Assembly (NCBI GenBank): GCA_006937955.1
Contig: SSNP01000173.1
Location: forward strand, 772,248 to 836,247
Direction of reading: 5' to 3'
Length of the DNA stretch: 64,000 nucleotides
From: Pachypanchax playfairii
Lineage: Eukaryota; Chordata; Actinopteri; Cyprinodontiformes; Aplocheilidae
The translations under genes were made by a program, and so were the position numbers. The notes under the pieces were generated by a model. The model made no database searches. It was not told the origin of the DNA and saw only the letters and a program-made list of their open reading frames with translations. Below are positions 48,600 through 61,500 of the stretch, in pieces. How positions within the stretch are numbered: position 1 is the first letter of the stretch; every line of letters starts with the position of its first letter.

Positions 48600-49284
48600 A
48601 GAAGAGATGCTTTATTCATTACATCCAACAGCTTCATAAAAATGTTCCAAACGAGTCTTTGATTTAGTTAAACTTTGTTAGCTGGAATCCATGGGAGCGC
48701 TTTACAAGTACACACCATTTACCTTCTATATAACATGTAGTGTTTAACATAATGTAATCAGTGTAAATCATTTAAGGTTGTACATTTTGCAGTCATGGAT
48801 ATTTTTCTAATTTATTAATACCTTCTTTTCTCTTGTCTTTGGTCAGAAAGGACTAAAATTTGGGTTGTCTGGTTGTTTTTTAAAGTACTTTTTACGATAT
48901 GTTTTCATATCATTCTAATGTAAATATCTTGCATGAATAAAAAAAAAAAAGTCGTATTTTCTAATAAAGTAAACATGTTTGAACTAAATCAAATGTATAT
49001 GCATAAATATATATTTAATTTAAAAAGATGATAGACGATGACAGACTTGTCCCTGGTTCTGCAGGCTGGGATCACAGTTGAACGCTTCGTTTGCGTTATG
49101 TTTTATGAAGACATTCTTACAAGCTTGGATGTTTTATTTCTTCCAAAGTTTTATAAGTTTGTTTACTTCTGCCTACCTCCCTTTCAAACAAGAGTTGTAA
49201 GGACAAAAAAATGTGAATGTAAATGTAAAAAATATGTTTGAAATAAATAAATACAAAAACTAAAACTCCCTGTTTTGGAGTAAA

Positions 49285-50400
49285 ATGTGTTTTCCAATCA
49301 TTCAGGTTTCTGGAGACCACCATTCCCCAGAAATTGAAATGTACAGTCAACATAGACACGATCATTATGAAGGTCCAGCAGAGGTTGAACCTCCTGCAGC
49401 AGCTCAAGAAGTTCAACCTGTCATAGGAGCTGCTGGTGAACTTCTACAGAGCCGTTATCGAGTCTCTGCTGGTCCGTCACAGTCTGGTTTGGATCAACAA
49501 CCAGACTAAATAGAAAGGGACTGCAGAGAGGATCACTGGTACTAATCTGCCCTCCATCCAGGATCTGTAGTCCTGCGTCTAGGACCTGTACTCCTCCATC
49601 CAGGATCTGTAGTCCTGCGTCTAGGACCTGTACTCCTGCATCCAGGATCTGTACTCCTCCATCCAGGATCTGTAGTCCTGCGTCTAGGACCTGTACTCCT
49701 GCATCCAGGATCTGTACTCCTGCATCCAGGATCTGTACTCCTGCATCCAGGATCTGTACTCCTCCATCCAGGATCTGTACTCCTCCATCCAGGACCTGTA
49801 GTCCTGCGTCTAGGACCTGTACTCCTGCATCCAGGACCTGTACTCCTCCATCCAGGACCTGTACTCCTGCATCCAGGACCTGTACTCCTCCATCCAGGAC
49901 CTGTACTCCTGCATCCAGGACCTGTACTCCTGCATCCAGGACCTGTACTCCACCAACCAGGACACTCCTCCATCCAGGACCTGTACTCCTCCAGGACCTG
50001 TACTCCTGCATCCAGGACACTGCTCCATTCCGAACCTGCACTCCTCCATCCAGAACCTGTACTTCTCCATCCATTGCTTGTACTCCTGCATCAAGAACCT
50101 GTACTCCTCCATCCAGAACCTGCTCTCCTCCATCCAGAACCTGTACTTCTCCATCCAGAACCTGCTCTCCTCCATCCAGAACCTGTACTTCTCCATCCAG
50201 AGCTTGTACTCCTGCATCCAGAACCTGTACTCCTCCATCCAGGACCTGTACTCCTGCATCCAGGACCTGTACTCCTGCATCCAGAACACTCCTCCATCCA
50301 GGACCTAGACTCCTCCAGAGTGAGGAAAAGGATAGGCAGCGCCAGCAGGGACCCCTATGACCCAGGATCAGAACCAGGATCTTATTCCTGGAGTGATCAA
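49285..50400 (+). pseudogene. LINE fragment interrupted by its own expanded segment
   Basis: Left part (49300-49560) gives LINE reverse-transcriptase peptides in broken frames: NLLQQLKKFNL, then GAAGELLQSRYRV-type sequence from a shifted frame. It matches the 39.7-40.2 kb copy at DNA level. Right part (50290-50395) continues the same family after the array: SRVRKRIGSASRDP. The tandem array at about 49553-50310 lies between them, exactly where the relative has a single PSIQDL. Confidence 0.8.
49553..50310. repeat. 21-bp minisatellite, about three dozen copies
   Basis: Unit CCATCCAGGACCTGTACTCCT (with variants GATCTGTAGTCCTGCGTCT and AGAACCTGTACTTCT), 21 bases. Variants cluster: AGGATCT/AGGACCT forms in the first 480 bases and AGAACCT forms in the last 260, with a few irregular joints near 49960-50040. 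Because 21 is divisible by three and few units hold stops, several frames stay open on both strands, including a 401-codon minus frame that I do not regard as a gene. Confidence 0.92.
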
Positions 50401-50653
50401 TAATATACAATATGTAAAAAAGTAAAGGTAAATGAACTAGAGTCAAATTCCAGGTATGTAAACCTGATTCAGAGTCTCGTGACAGTGGGTGTAGTTCCTT
50501 GCTGCTCCAGCGGGGGCGCTGGTTAGCCGGTTTGTCTGACTGGTCATATGACAGACGCTCGTGTCCCACTTCCCTGCTGGAAAAAACGCCACATCTGAAC
50601 AGGGAGGGAGACACTGATATCACCACAGGAGCACGTAATCACCTAACCTCAAG

Positions 50654-53600
50654 ATGCTGGCTCTAATAAATCGGCTTTTGGACTGGTTCAAGTCTCTGTT
50701 TTGGAAGGAGGAGATGGAGCTGACGTTGGTCGGCCTGCAGTACTCTGGGAAAACAACATTTGTTAACGTGATCGCTGTAAGTCCTTAGCGGCTGCTACTA
50801 GCCACTTTGCTAGTCTGCTGCTAATAGCTTTAGCAATAATAATAATAATGGGATAAAATGCTCCAAGGTTGGAGCGAAACAACTAAGACTAAGTGTTTTG
50901 GGGTTTGTTTGCCATAAGAGGTGATGTATTATTCCACTTGCTGCACTACAGCTGTAAAAAACACCTGCGGTTAAGTCACGTTGGAGGTGTTTTGTCAACA
51001 CGTCAGCGTTGCTAGTTTTCTGTCAACTGCATCGTGACTTTTCACGGTAAACCCCAGGTTAGAGCTGGGTTTTTCTCTGTCGCTAGGTGGAAGTAACAAA
51101 AAAAAAGTGATTTTTAAGAAGTACTAGACTTGCAGACAAACAGGATGGATCACAGTCACATGAACTCCTGTCAAGTCTTTTTTGTATCCTAAGTTAGAAA
51201 CTAAGGTGACGACTTTTATTTTAGGAATAAAACATTTTCCCAAACTGAGCATTATTATTTTGGTTACAAACCAAAAATGAAACCGTGATATTATACACCT
51301 GGTTAACATTTTTATCATGAAAAAAATGAAAATCAAAGAAAATATGTTTATCATGTGCAGACATTTAAGAGACATATTCTGTCTGTGAAAGGAGAGTAAA
51401 CTGACTGTTTCTGCAACCTGCGCGGGCAAATGTGTAAATACACAAAGAAATGACGGAAACAGTCTGAGATGCAAAGTGTGATTAAAACAGCATCTTCCTG
51501 TTTCACATTACTTCTTTAATTTGAGCAAGCTGATCTGTTTGTTGTGCAACTTTTGTGAGGATGTCTCAAAACCTTGTTGCATCCTGTCGAGCAATTTATG
51601 TTGTCTCATCACCACTGAGCAATATTCTGTAGTAGTCAAGGGTAAAATGCCTTTGTTTGGCTTTTTAAACAGTTTTTACGGATGTTCTTGCCTCATCAAA
51701 ATGACAACCAATCAGATCCTTTCTTGTAAGCAGGTGATAACTCTCTCTCCTATATTTAGTCTGTTTTACATCGGTTGACGTTCACATACATTTGCAACAC
51801 AACGCACTTCAATTCACATGATGACTTTGTGAAAATTAGAGATCAGATTATTGATCTGACTGATCGGAGAGTTCCTGTCGTTTCTATGGACGCTAAGAAA
51901 CGTAGTCCTTTTGCTTGAGTGATGCTCAGTGTCCAGACTGAGAAAAGTAGAATATCTCGTCCACTAAAATCACATGTCAGGTTGTTTTCTCCAGAGAGTT
52001 GTTAGAATTTTATTTTACCACTCATCTGTTGTTTTTTATTTTTTGAACTGGCTGAAAAATGAGATGAGATTTTACATTGAAATTGGTTGCATTTAATCAA
52101 ATCTAGTGTTGCTAAAACATTAAGTCTATTAGAAATAGATGTAAAAGATGTATAACCTCAAATTTCCATCGTTTTTTCTATCAAAGAAACATGGATTTTC
52201 TCATTTTCGATCAGTATCAACAGAATATTTTTGAAGTAGTCAGTTAACTTTCCCGCATGCCATCGTTATATGAAATTATGAACAGATTATTAAAGACGTT
52301 ATTTGATGATTAAAATAATTTTGAAGTTAAAACCCAACAGAATTAGAGTAAATGTTCTAAGTTACAATCACGGGTCATTTGAAGAATGACGGGCTGTGAC
52401 TGTAAAGGTTTTATTGACCATATTTGGTAAAAGTCAAATGAAGTATTTCCTTAAATATGAGTTTGGATTGATTTGATTTTGGGGTCAGACAGAAGGTTAC
52501 AAGAGGAAGTTGTGTGCTCAGGGTTTGAGCTCGACTCTGTTCCCTCCTTTACGTTAAAGAGATGTGAAAAATGGTGACGCTGCGTTCGGATTTCATGAAA
52601 GCCTCTGGTTGGGCGGGAACTTCTCTCAGTCACAAGACCGCTGCCTGCACTTATTTCCATTTAGTCCCATCAGATGACTCTGGAAAGTCATGTGCTGTGA
52701 AATGTTTGTAGATGGGGGCGTGGCTTAAGTTTTACAAAGAGATGCAGGAAAAGATCTTAGCAGTTTGTTTTTGTTTTTTGGGGTGAGGGGAATGCCAGTG
52801 ATTCAGTCTGTAGAAACAGATGTTCTTCCCACTCAAGTCTAAATTTATTATGTTGCGATAATATGTTTGATTTCTTGGAACAGATTTTAGGAGAATCTGT
52901 TATTCCTGCAAACACCTCAGTTTTTGACTTCACTGCAGTAATGTTTGTCCTTTTTAATGATGACTTTTATTTTGAAAAATGCTCCTTAAAGCTCGTTCAA
53001 ACTGGTCCCAATAATAAACAGGTTCTCAGTAAAAGTTAAGCTGCGATATAACAGATTTGTAGAAATGTGGGTCATGAACAAACACTTCATGCATCATTTC
53101 CTCTCTTGTTGATTTTCCTTTCAGTCGGGACATTTCAGTGAAGATATGATTCCTACGGTCGGCTTCAACATGAGGAAGGTCACTAAAGGAAACGTCACCA
53201 TCAAGGTTCAGACATTTCTGACTTCAAGTTTGTAAAATAAAATCTACAAATCGTGGCGCTATTTTTTTTATTACAATAAAGAAGTTATTGTGTTGTTCAT
53301 GTCTTTTAAGAGTGTCTTGTGCCTTTTATTTGGTAGATCTGGGATATAGGAGGGCAGCCAAGGTTCAGGAGCATGTGGGAGCGGTACTGTCGGGGAGTTA
53401 ATGCAATTGTGTAAGTATTCCAAATCCTTAAATGTTTCCATTTTAATAAGAAATTGTTGCAGAAGATCAGAGTTGTTTTTAAGTCGTGCTTGAAAACAGA
53501 TTTTGATGATGGTTTTTTTAGGTACATGGTTGACGCCGCGGATCGAGAAAAGGTGGAGGCCTCCAGAAATGAGCTTCATAATTTATTAGAGAAACCTCAG

Positions 53601-55200
53601 TTGCAAGGAATTCCTGTAAGTGTTCACCTGAAAGCTGTTTAAGCTGTTTCTGTAGTAGTCATGGAAAACTGTGGTTTTTGTTTTGATGAATTCCTTCAGT
53701 AGTAACGTGCATGTGTGTCTGTCCCCTTTAGGTTTTGGTACTGGGTAACAAAAGGGATCTCCCCAATGCTTTAGATGAAAAGCAACTCATTGAGAAAATG
53801 TAAGTATGGATGATAGAAAATCTTGAAATTGCTGACAGTAGAGTTTTGAGTTGTATCATAACCTATAAACTACAGAATTGTTGTCTTTGTTGTTTTTATC
53901 TCAGCTAAATCTTGAGGTTTTGTATTGAGATATTTGAATGTGCTTTTAAACTTGATTGTAATGTTTGTAACATCACTGGGAACTAACTGTGTCAGTTTAT
54001 ATGAATGAAGACTTTTAGCTTCTGAGTTTAGTAATTGGCTCCCTCTAGTGGCAAGTTAGAAAACCTGCATGTACAGTATTTTTAAAGCAGCTGAAAATGA
54101 AGTGTGTGATTAATTTAAATGCATACCTGACATAATTTTTTGGGTTTTGGTTTTGTTTATAGGAATCTAGCAGCTATTCAGGACAGAGAAATATGCTGCT
54201 ACTCAATTTCCTGCAAAGAGAAAGACAACATTGGCAAGTTGATGCTAATTATTGTGTTTTTTTGTTCTTTTGGTTGTAGAAAACTTTGGCCTTTTAGGGA
54301 TTCTGCCTTTATTTTAAATGTTTAGAAAAATGTACCAAACCCATGTTCACTTCGAAGATGAAGTCGTTTTATTTTAATGCAGATCTTTACATGAAGGCTG
54401 CTGCTTATCCAATGTTTTATTAATTGGGGACTCAGACAATGAAACATTTAATCATATATTTGTCAGTTTTAATCAGTTTTATGGCAGCTGAGCTCCTCAT
54501 CATTGCTGCGATATTCTAGGTTGTTTATACTGGGAATGAAGAAGTCTGTCAGTTTAAAATTTTTTTTTATTATTCCTCAATTCTATGTACGTGTGCAATA
54601 TCTGTCCCTGTAAAACACAGTGATCACTAAGCTACATTTTCTTGGGGTTAATTGACACATCAGATTTTGACTTGAGGATTAAATTTTTTTTATCAAGTTA
54701 GTCAGTCCTTTGATGAAACATTTCAGTCTCATTTACTCCTGTATTTTCATGACACCACAATTTAGGCAATTTTTGTAGCATGTTTTTTGTTGCCCCGCCC
54801 TTTTTTAAAGCATGTAACTGATTAATCAGCACAAACTCTACCTTTTTGTTGCACTTTAAAGTGTCAGAAACCAAAATAGATGTTTCAGACAGAAGATTTA
54901 ACATGTTTATGTAAAGTATGAAATAAAGAATCCACTTTAAAAGTCTCAAGTCTAGAATTCACAAAAAAAAAATATTGAATTAATGTTTAATCTGTCTGGT
55001 ACAAACTAGTTAAACAACATAAACCAAAAGAATGACTTTTAAAATAAAATAAGGGCATTTTATAGTGCTTTTGTTTAGTACATTTTTATAAAAACACTGT
55101 AAATCTTAAACTCCTTGTCACACTGACCTGCTGTGTGTCTCTGGTTACAGATATCACACTTCAGTGGCTCATCCAGCACTCAAAATCTCGCCGGAGCTGA
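50654..55200 (+). CDS. arl8b: ARL8B, Arf-like lysosomal GTPase
   Basis: Small GTPase on lysosomes. It links them through effectors such as PLEKHM2 (SKIP) to kinesin-1 for outward transport, and recruits HOPS for fusion. Exons: 50654-50776, 53125-53205, 53337-53410, 53522-53615, 53732-53799, 54163-54233, 55151-55200, giving 186 aa, the same length as human ARL8B and almost identical. Visible: N-terminal amphipathic MLALINRLLDWFKSLFW, P-loop GLQYSGKT (27-34), TVGFNMRK switch I, WDIGGQ (70-75), NKRD (130-133), C-terminus SKSRRS. Residues at paralogue-specific sites (MLALI, IKIWDIG, LPNALDEKQ) favour ARL8B over ARL8A. Intron 6 has a GC donor. Candidate AATAAA at 56038-56043. edem1 follows, as in human 3p26. 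Confidence 0.96.
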
Positions 55201-56037
55201 ACGCAGGAGATGTTTCCAGCTGTATTTGCTACATTACTGTCATGTCAAACCCTTATCACTCTGCAGCGATGTACAGATGTATTTTCACTTGGCATGCAGC
55301 TTGTTCCTCACTTCTTGTTTTTTTTTTTTTTTCTTTCTTCACAAACCCAGAAAATGCACTACTTAAACTTACCAGATGTAAGGAATGGAATTGGCATTAT
55401 ACTTCAAGTGAAACTACTTTAACCAGGATGAGAAAGTTTTCTTTGCCATGTTTTACCCTGCAAACATTATAAAGTTGATAATGCCCACGTGGGTTTGTAA
55501 TATCCCATTATGTTGGGTTTCTATAATATCCTCTTGGACAACAGTGTTGAGTTTGTCAAATGGGCCTCAAATAAGAGAAACGTTGAGTGTAAAGCCATTT
55601 GGTGGCTTATTTGGACAAACAAGTTCTCCTTTTTGCTGCCAGGCTCTTCTCTGTGATCGTTTATGAAGACTGTCACCCTTCGCTTGATCAGGACATGTCT
55701 TTTTATTTTAGAAAAATTGTGCATTTATGTCAATTTAAGCAGGTCTGTACAAATATCAAGCTAGTATAATTTTTACCAATGTGGGATGTGTGTGTATGAA
55801 TTTATGGTTCTATTTAAAGTCTGAATGTACAAAAAGCAAAGCTGTACGGGCTTGTGTGGTTTATGTTAACCTGTAAAATAGCTTCAGTGGAACGATGTCC
55901 TTTGTGCTGCATTGACGCTGAGAGAGTGGCAGAAATCAAAGTGCCTTTTGCAGCGTCTCTCACCTTTGAAGCAAAGCAGCAAGGTGGGCCTCTCCGGGTG
56001 AAGTTGAAACCAACACCTTTTCAATAGGTTTAAACAA

Positions 56038-56043
56038 AATAAA
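56038..56043 (+). terminator. Likely arl8b poly(A) signal
   Basis: AATAAA about 840 bases after the stop codon, in continuous AT-rich UTR-like sequence and before the first repeat remnant. A later AATAAA occurs near 56826 inside or after the L1-like fragment and is less likely. Confidence 0.45.
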
Positions 56044-56424
56044 AAGGCATGCTTTTTAATTTAGATATGGCTGTTTTATTTGCATTTCACTCGTGAAATA
56101 CTGCAGTATAAAAACCATAAGTAACTAAAGGATTAGGTGTTGGATGTCTGCTTGTAGGTTTTCAAAGTACATCTTGAAATGTGCTTCTGTTGTAATTGAA
56201 GATCAGCTGTTGATATAGACACATTTTTAAAATAGTTTAGTTAGGAATGAGCTAGAGGCAAAAAAAAAGTTGTAAAGAAAAAAAAAAATGAAAACAGCTG
56301 CGCTGGTCTAGAATTATATTTGATAGCTATAGGGACTCTTCCATCTGCCTGTTCTGTTAATTTTACGCACCAAATTTTGATAGTCCTTGTTTCATGAACA
56401 AGTTGTTATAAAGCTTCGAGTGAT

Positions 56425-56850
56425 TATTCTTTGGAGGAGATTTGAACTCTGTAATTGATCCTCATACATACTGCTCTAAATTTGGCTCATCCCAATCATT
56501 AATGACTAAGACACTTTTTAATTTTATGTCTGGTAATGGTTATGTTGACCCCTATAGAGATTTTGTAATCCTAGAAGTAGACGATATTCTTTATACTCAC
56601 ATGTGCACCAAACGTTTCATATCATCGGATTATTATTTCAGATCATGTGCCTGCGTCAGCCCCTAGATCTCGCTATTTCACCCCTTGGTGATCTAATACT
56701 TCACTCTTAATAGACGTCTATTTACACGAATTCATTACAAACACAATAGCAGATTTTATTGCTCTTAACCAGTCTGATTCTGAACCTTTTACCAATTATT
56801 TTGTTCAGTTCTTTAAGCGGTACAAAATAAAACTTTAAGCTATAGTGTTG
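56425..56850 (+). pseudogene. L1-like LINE endonuclease-region remnant
   Basis: Translated pieces follow the end of an L1-type apurinic endonuclease and beyond: GDLNSVIDP-like sequence (here GGDLNSVIDPHTYCSK), FMSGNGYVDPYRDF, then in another frame a degraded region before DYYFRSCA, and later IADFIALNQSDSEPFTNYF. The conserved order (DFN, VDPWR, DYFL) is recognisable but broken by frameshifts. It is a dead fragment. Confidence 0.6.
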
Positions 56851-57479
56851 AAACTTGTCTAAGTGGATATGTTCAGTTTTCATATCAGGCATCACTGTGG
56901 ACACCTCTGGTCCCCCTATGTTACACTTCACTTGTACACTTGTTTAACTTCATTAATTCAGGTCGCAGTTGGAAGTGGTGTTCAGACGATTTATGCTGCC
57001 CTGATAAAAAATGCCGCTATAAAGAGACTTACAACCTATTTCATAACGAGATGTCATTCAAAGTTTATACAGACTTCTTTTTTAAGTCGAGTGTGCACTG
57101 TTAATTATTTAAGCATAGTTTTATGATCCTTCCCTGATATTTGCTATATAAAAGCCCTCTGGGTCCTTATCGGCCATTGTTGGGTCCTTCTCCTCTGGGT
57201 GTGTCCAAACATTTGCCTGTTGCTCTGACAATGCAAAGAAAGTAAAAATAACATATATCATATTTAATTTTCTTGTCCTGGGAGAATTTATTTGATGGTT
57301 AAAATGTATTTATGGAAAAATATAGAAACAAAAATCATATATCTGTTTACTGAAGTCAAGACTGTGGCACATGTGCAGAAGGAATTGGTTACACATCTCA
57401 ACAGGTAATGTATTTCTGCAGACACTGGTTCGAGCAATGGCTGCGGAAAAGTTATTTAGTACTGCTTTAAAAAGAAAAT

Positions 57480-57870
57480 ATCCTGTATTTGTGTAGCGCT
57501 CTTCTAGTAATTCAGCCCACTCCACTTTCACACAACCCGATATGTGAATCGGGGGCGGGGGTTAACATCCATATATCGCCTCTGTCAGTGTGTGTCCCAG
57601 GACAGCTGTGGCTACATGTGTGTAGTTCATCATCACCAAACGTGTGAGTGTGTGAATGACAAACTGTAGTGTGAAGCACTTTGAGGGTCGTAGGACCTGC
57701 GTAAGTACACGCAATTTACCATTACCCGATATGCAAATTGGAGGAGCAACATGGGGTTCAATGTCTTGCCCAAGGACACTTTAACATGTGGTGGTGGAAG
57801 CCAGGATCGATCCAACAACTTTCAGATTTGAAGATGACTGCTCAATCCATTGAGCCACAGTCACCATAAA
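57480..57870. repeat. Composite teleost dispersed repeats
   Basis: Left half has GTGTGAGTGTGTGAATGACA, then AAGCACTTTGAGGGTCGTAG and a decayed CAATTTACCATT tail, typical of a short fish SINE/MITE family. Right half has TGTCTTGCCCAAGGACACTT and CAATCCATTGAGCCACAGTC, typical of another common fish repeat. Both are in intergenic DNA between arl8b and edem1. Confidence 0.65.
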
Positions 57871-58592
57871 ATCTATTCCTGGTGCACACATATAGGTTTT
57901 ATATTGACATCAACATACTCTGATATATGTTAGTACCTCTGTTTAATACATCAATAAAAACATGAAACAGGAAAGTCTGAAGGAGTTAGGAATGATCTGG
58001 AGACAAAAAAATGAGGTTAAAAATAAAATGAAAACAGCTGTGCAGGTGTAGAATTGTGTACAGAAATAAAGCTTTGCAACAGTTTTTTTTATTTTTACTG
58101 CTTTTAAATTAGGTGCAAGCTTGGTTATTCACATGCGTTTGGAGATATAAATTAAAAAGCTGCTGCTAACATGTTTTGGTTATGCAGATTCAAATATTAT
58201 CTAGCTTGCTCTCATTTGCCCCACATTTGACTTTAGATAAGACTTTATAACGGTCTACACCAGAAATGTAAATTTAACCAAATTCTGTTTCGATTTTTGA
58301 ATGCTACACTCGGGTGGCTGTTTTCTATTGGCGCTGAACTCTAAAGTGCCACGAAACTTAACGAGATTGACAGCTAGGTGTCAGCCAATCAGCGCATTTC
58401 TATGATTCACAGCGTGAACTGGTAACCAATCACATCTCGGGATCTGGGAGGGGTTGGTTTGTTGACAGGAAGTGTCAGACAGGAATCTCTACTACAACTC
58501 TTTCGTGCCTGGCGACCACGGACTTCATGTTTGGACCCACCTGAGGTGATGTGGACTTGAATTATGCGTTTTAAGATCGACCCGGGGCAAAG

Positions 58593-61500
58593 ATGCAATG
58601 GAGGTCGATAGTAGTTGGCCTGGTGGTTCTGAGACTCTCTGTCAGCTGGGTTCTATGGTTCGGACTGGGACCTAACGTTAGCTGGGGATTTAACTTCCAC
58701 CTCAGTTTTAATTTGCACAAATTGGACTTGCTCTTCAGAGAGGAGAAGGGCTCGGACCCCAACAGTAACTCGTGGTCTCAACGTATACAAGGCCAGAGAT
58801 ATGAGGAGACGGCGACCACCTGTACGAAGACTGGAGAAGAATCACCCACTAGGTCCTACCAGAACCTGTTCGCTGGAGACCAGGACGACTACGCTCGGAG
58901 ATACAGCTCCTTTCCGGATACACTTAAAGCGAAAATGAAAGACATGGCCAAAGAAATGTTTTACTTCGGATACGAGAATTACATGAAATATGCGTTTCCA
59001 GAGGACGAGCTGAATCCCATTGACTGTGAAGGGAGAGGTCCAGACGTCCTGAACCCGTGAGTCCCGCTCCAACATGCTGGTCCTGTCAAGTCCTAATAAA
59101 ACTCATATTCAGATTTACATACACTTTAAAGTCAAATTAGCTTCTAGTATAACATTACAGCTGTCACCGGTGTTTACAGCTGCTCAACACTGGCGAGGTC
59201 AGAGGTCACACTGCTTATCACGTGATCACTGGGAAGTCGAAAAGAAATAACTAATCAAATAACAGTGCTGGAAAATACAGCTTCATTAACTTTGTTATTG
59301 TTTTTATTTCACTGTCAGACAAACAAACATTTTGCAGGTCATTATTTGACTTAGTGGAAGACAAAAATTCTGTTTTTAGTTTTCTTTTGTGCTCAAAATG
59401 ACATAAAACACTCCAAATTCAGTGAAAAGTCTTCAAGTTGACTGATTTAAAACGCCGCTCACTTTCAGTCTAGTTTTAATTCTTAAAGATGTACGTTCAG
59501 ATTTAAGGAGCATTCTTAAAATAGATGAAAAGTTGCCAGATGCATTTAGGTTGTTTTCTTAGAAATCAAACCTTCAGCTGTTATTTGATGTTTATACAGA
59601 ACAACAGCATTAACAATGTTGTTGTAAAACATGAAGTGTAATAATAAAAAAAAAAAGTCAGCAGTTTTATCTGAAGCAAAAGAATCCTTCCTATTATCTG
59701 TTACAGACATCGTCTCCATGTTACTTTTTTTTCCCTTTGCATCTTTCAGTCAGACATTTGATGCACAATAACTCTTTTTGTTCACTTCATTCAATTTACT
59801 GAAATACACTTCTTCTTCTTCTAGTCCAAATACAGTTAGAGTAAAAATTATTTCCTTTCATGGTGCTAAAAGCATTGAGGCCTGTTGCTAGAACTGGGAT
59901 ATAATCAACTTACAGATTCAAAGTTCAGGCGCTCAAAAGGAAGAATTTCAGATGAAATTTAGTTTGTTGATCTTTAAAATATTTTACTCTGTAAGTGCTC
60001 AGTTCTCATTTCCTACTTTTGGGGTTTTAACTGTTAAAATAAAAGTAGCTTTGATAAATAAATACTACAGTGTTTGTATTTTTTTTTATCACGTATGTAT
60101 GAAACTATTTTTTGGTGGACAATAACAACCATTTTTCCTTCAGATCTTTTCAAACCTTGTGTACGATTGGTCACACTCATCTGTGCTAGTTTAGAATTAA
60201 ATAAATACACGTTTTGTGATTTGTTAACAACATCTTCTTGTGCTTGACGCACAGAGTCTGTTTTACTGTTTCTGTTTCAGGTCGAACATCAACATAAACG
60301 ATGTCTTGGGGAACTATTCTCTTACACTTATTGACACCTTAGACACTCTGCTGGTAAGATGTTTCGGCTGTTTCCCACTCAGTTTCTGTGTCGGTGCTGA
60401 AGATGTGTAGAAACTTGGTTCTAAGTTGTGGTTTGTCTGTTACTTTCAAACGTAAACTTTTCTGAAACCAGGTGTGGAAAGTTTGTTACTCCGCTTAGCT
60501 GATAATTCAGGGCGTTTCCTTTTTTCCTGCACTCAGCTGCGTCATTCGCAGTTTGACACTAAAAGATTGAGGCATCACAAAAGGAACTGGGTTCTTTGTG
60601 GTTTAACAGGGTGTTTCGTTTCTCCAGGTGCTCGGCAATGTGACAGAATTCCAGAGAGCTGTCAGACTGGTTATAAATACAGTGTCTTTTGACAAGGACT
60701 CGACGGTGCAAGTTTTCGAGGCAAATATCAGGTTGGAGTGAATTTTCCTGTATTTATTAACTCATTATAGTCTACGAGGGATTTAAAAAAAAATGTTTGA
60801 TTGGATTGTTTTTGAAGGATCTTGGGGAGCCTCATCTCAGCACACATCCTGTTGACTGACCCGAAGCATCCCTTTGGAAACATCGGGTATGAAGATTATG
60901 ATAATGAGCTGCTGCATTTGGCTCATGATTTGGCCGTCCGACTGCTGCCAGCCTTCGAGAACACCAGCACGGGCATTCCTTACCCCAGGGTGAGAGAGAG
61001 GATGATGATGTGATCACTTCATTGTACTGGTAATATTAGAGAACATTTGCATGACTCAGCATCCTCACTGATCATGTAGGTGAACCTGAAGACTGGAGTT
61101 CCTCACGATAGCGTCAATGAGACTTGCACCGCTGGAGCTGGGTCCCTGCTGGTGGAGTTTGGGATTTTGAGCCGCCTGATTGGAGATTCAACTTTTGAAT
61201 GGGTGGCGAGACGGGCGGTCAGGGCTCTGTGGAATCTGAGGAGCAACGAAACTGGTCTGTTGGGTACGTAAAACTTGTAAATGTCTCAGTATCTTCCGAA
61301 TGTTTGAGATGTTACAAATAGCTTTCTGTGGTTTTTCTCTTTAGGAAATGTTGTTAATATTCAAACAGGCCAGTGGGTCGGGAAGCAGAGTGGTCTCGGA
61401 GCTGGGATGGATTCTTTCTACGAGTATTTGCTTAAATCATACATTCTTTTTGGTGAAAAGGAGGACTACCGGATGTTTAAAGCTGCTTATGAGAGCATAC

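Larger units (their letters stand above)
48600..50653. other. Gap between tnfrsf18 and arl8b
   Basis: Contains the tnfrsf18 3' UTR (AATAAA 48936-48941), AT-rich DNA, a LINE fragment with an internal minisatellite (about 49285-50400), and the arl8b upstream region from about 50440. No protein-coding gene is supported. The long frames here come from the repeat. Confidence 0.6.
55201..58592. other. arl8b 3' UTR and intergenic DNA before edem1
   Basis: Includes the arl8b 3' UTR (poly(A) signal 56038-56043), an L1-like remnant at about 56425-56850, and composite fish repeats at about 57480-57870. The last 200 bases before edem1 are more GC-rich and probably hold its promoter and 5' UTR. No extra gene is supported. 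Confidence 0.5.

Noticed and set aside
49421..50626. 401-codon minus-strand open frame rich in VQVLDGG/VQVLDAG repeats
   Set aside because: It is the antisense of the 21-bp minisatellite inside a LINE fragment. The length follows from a repeat unit divisible by three, and other frames are open too.
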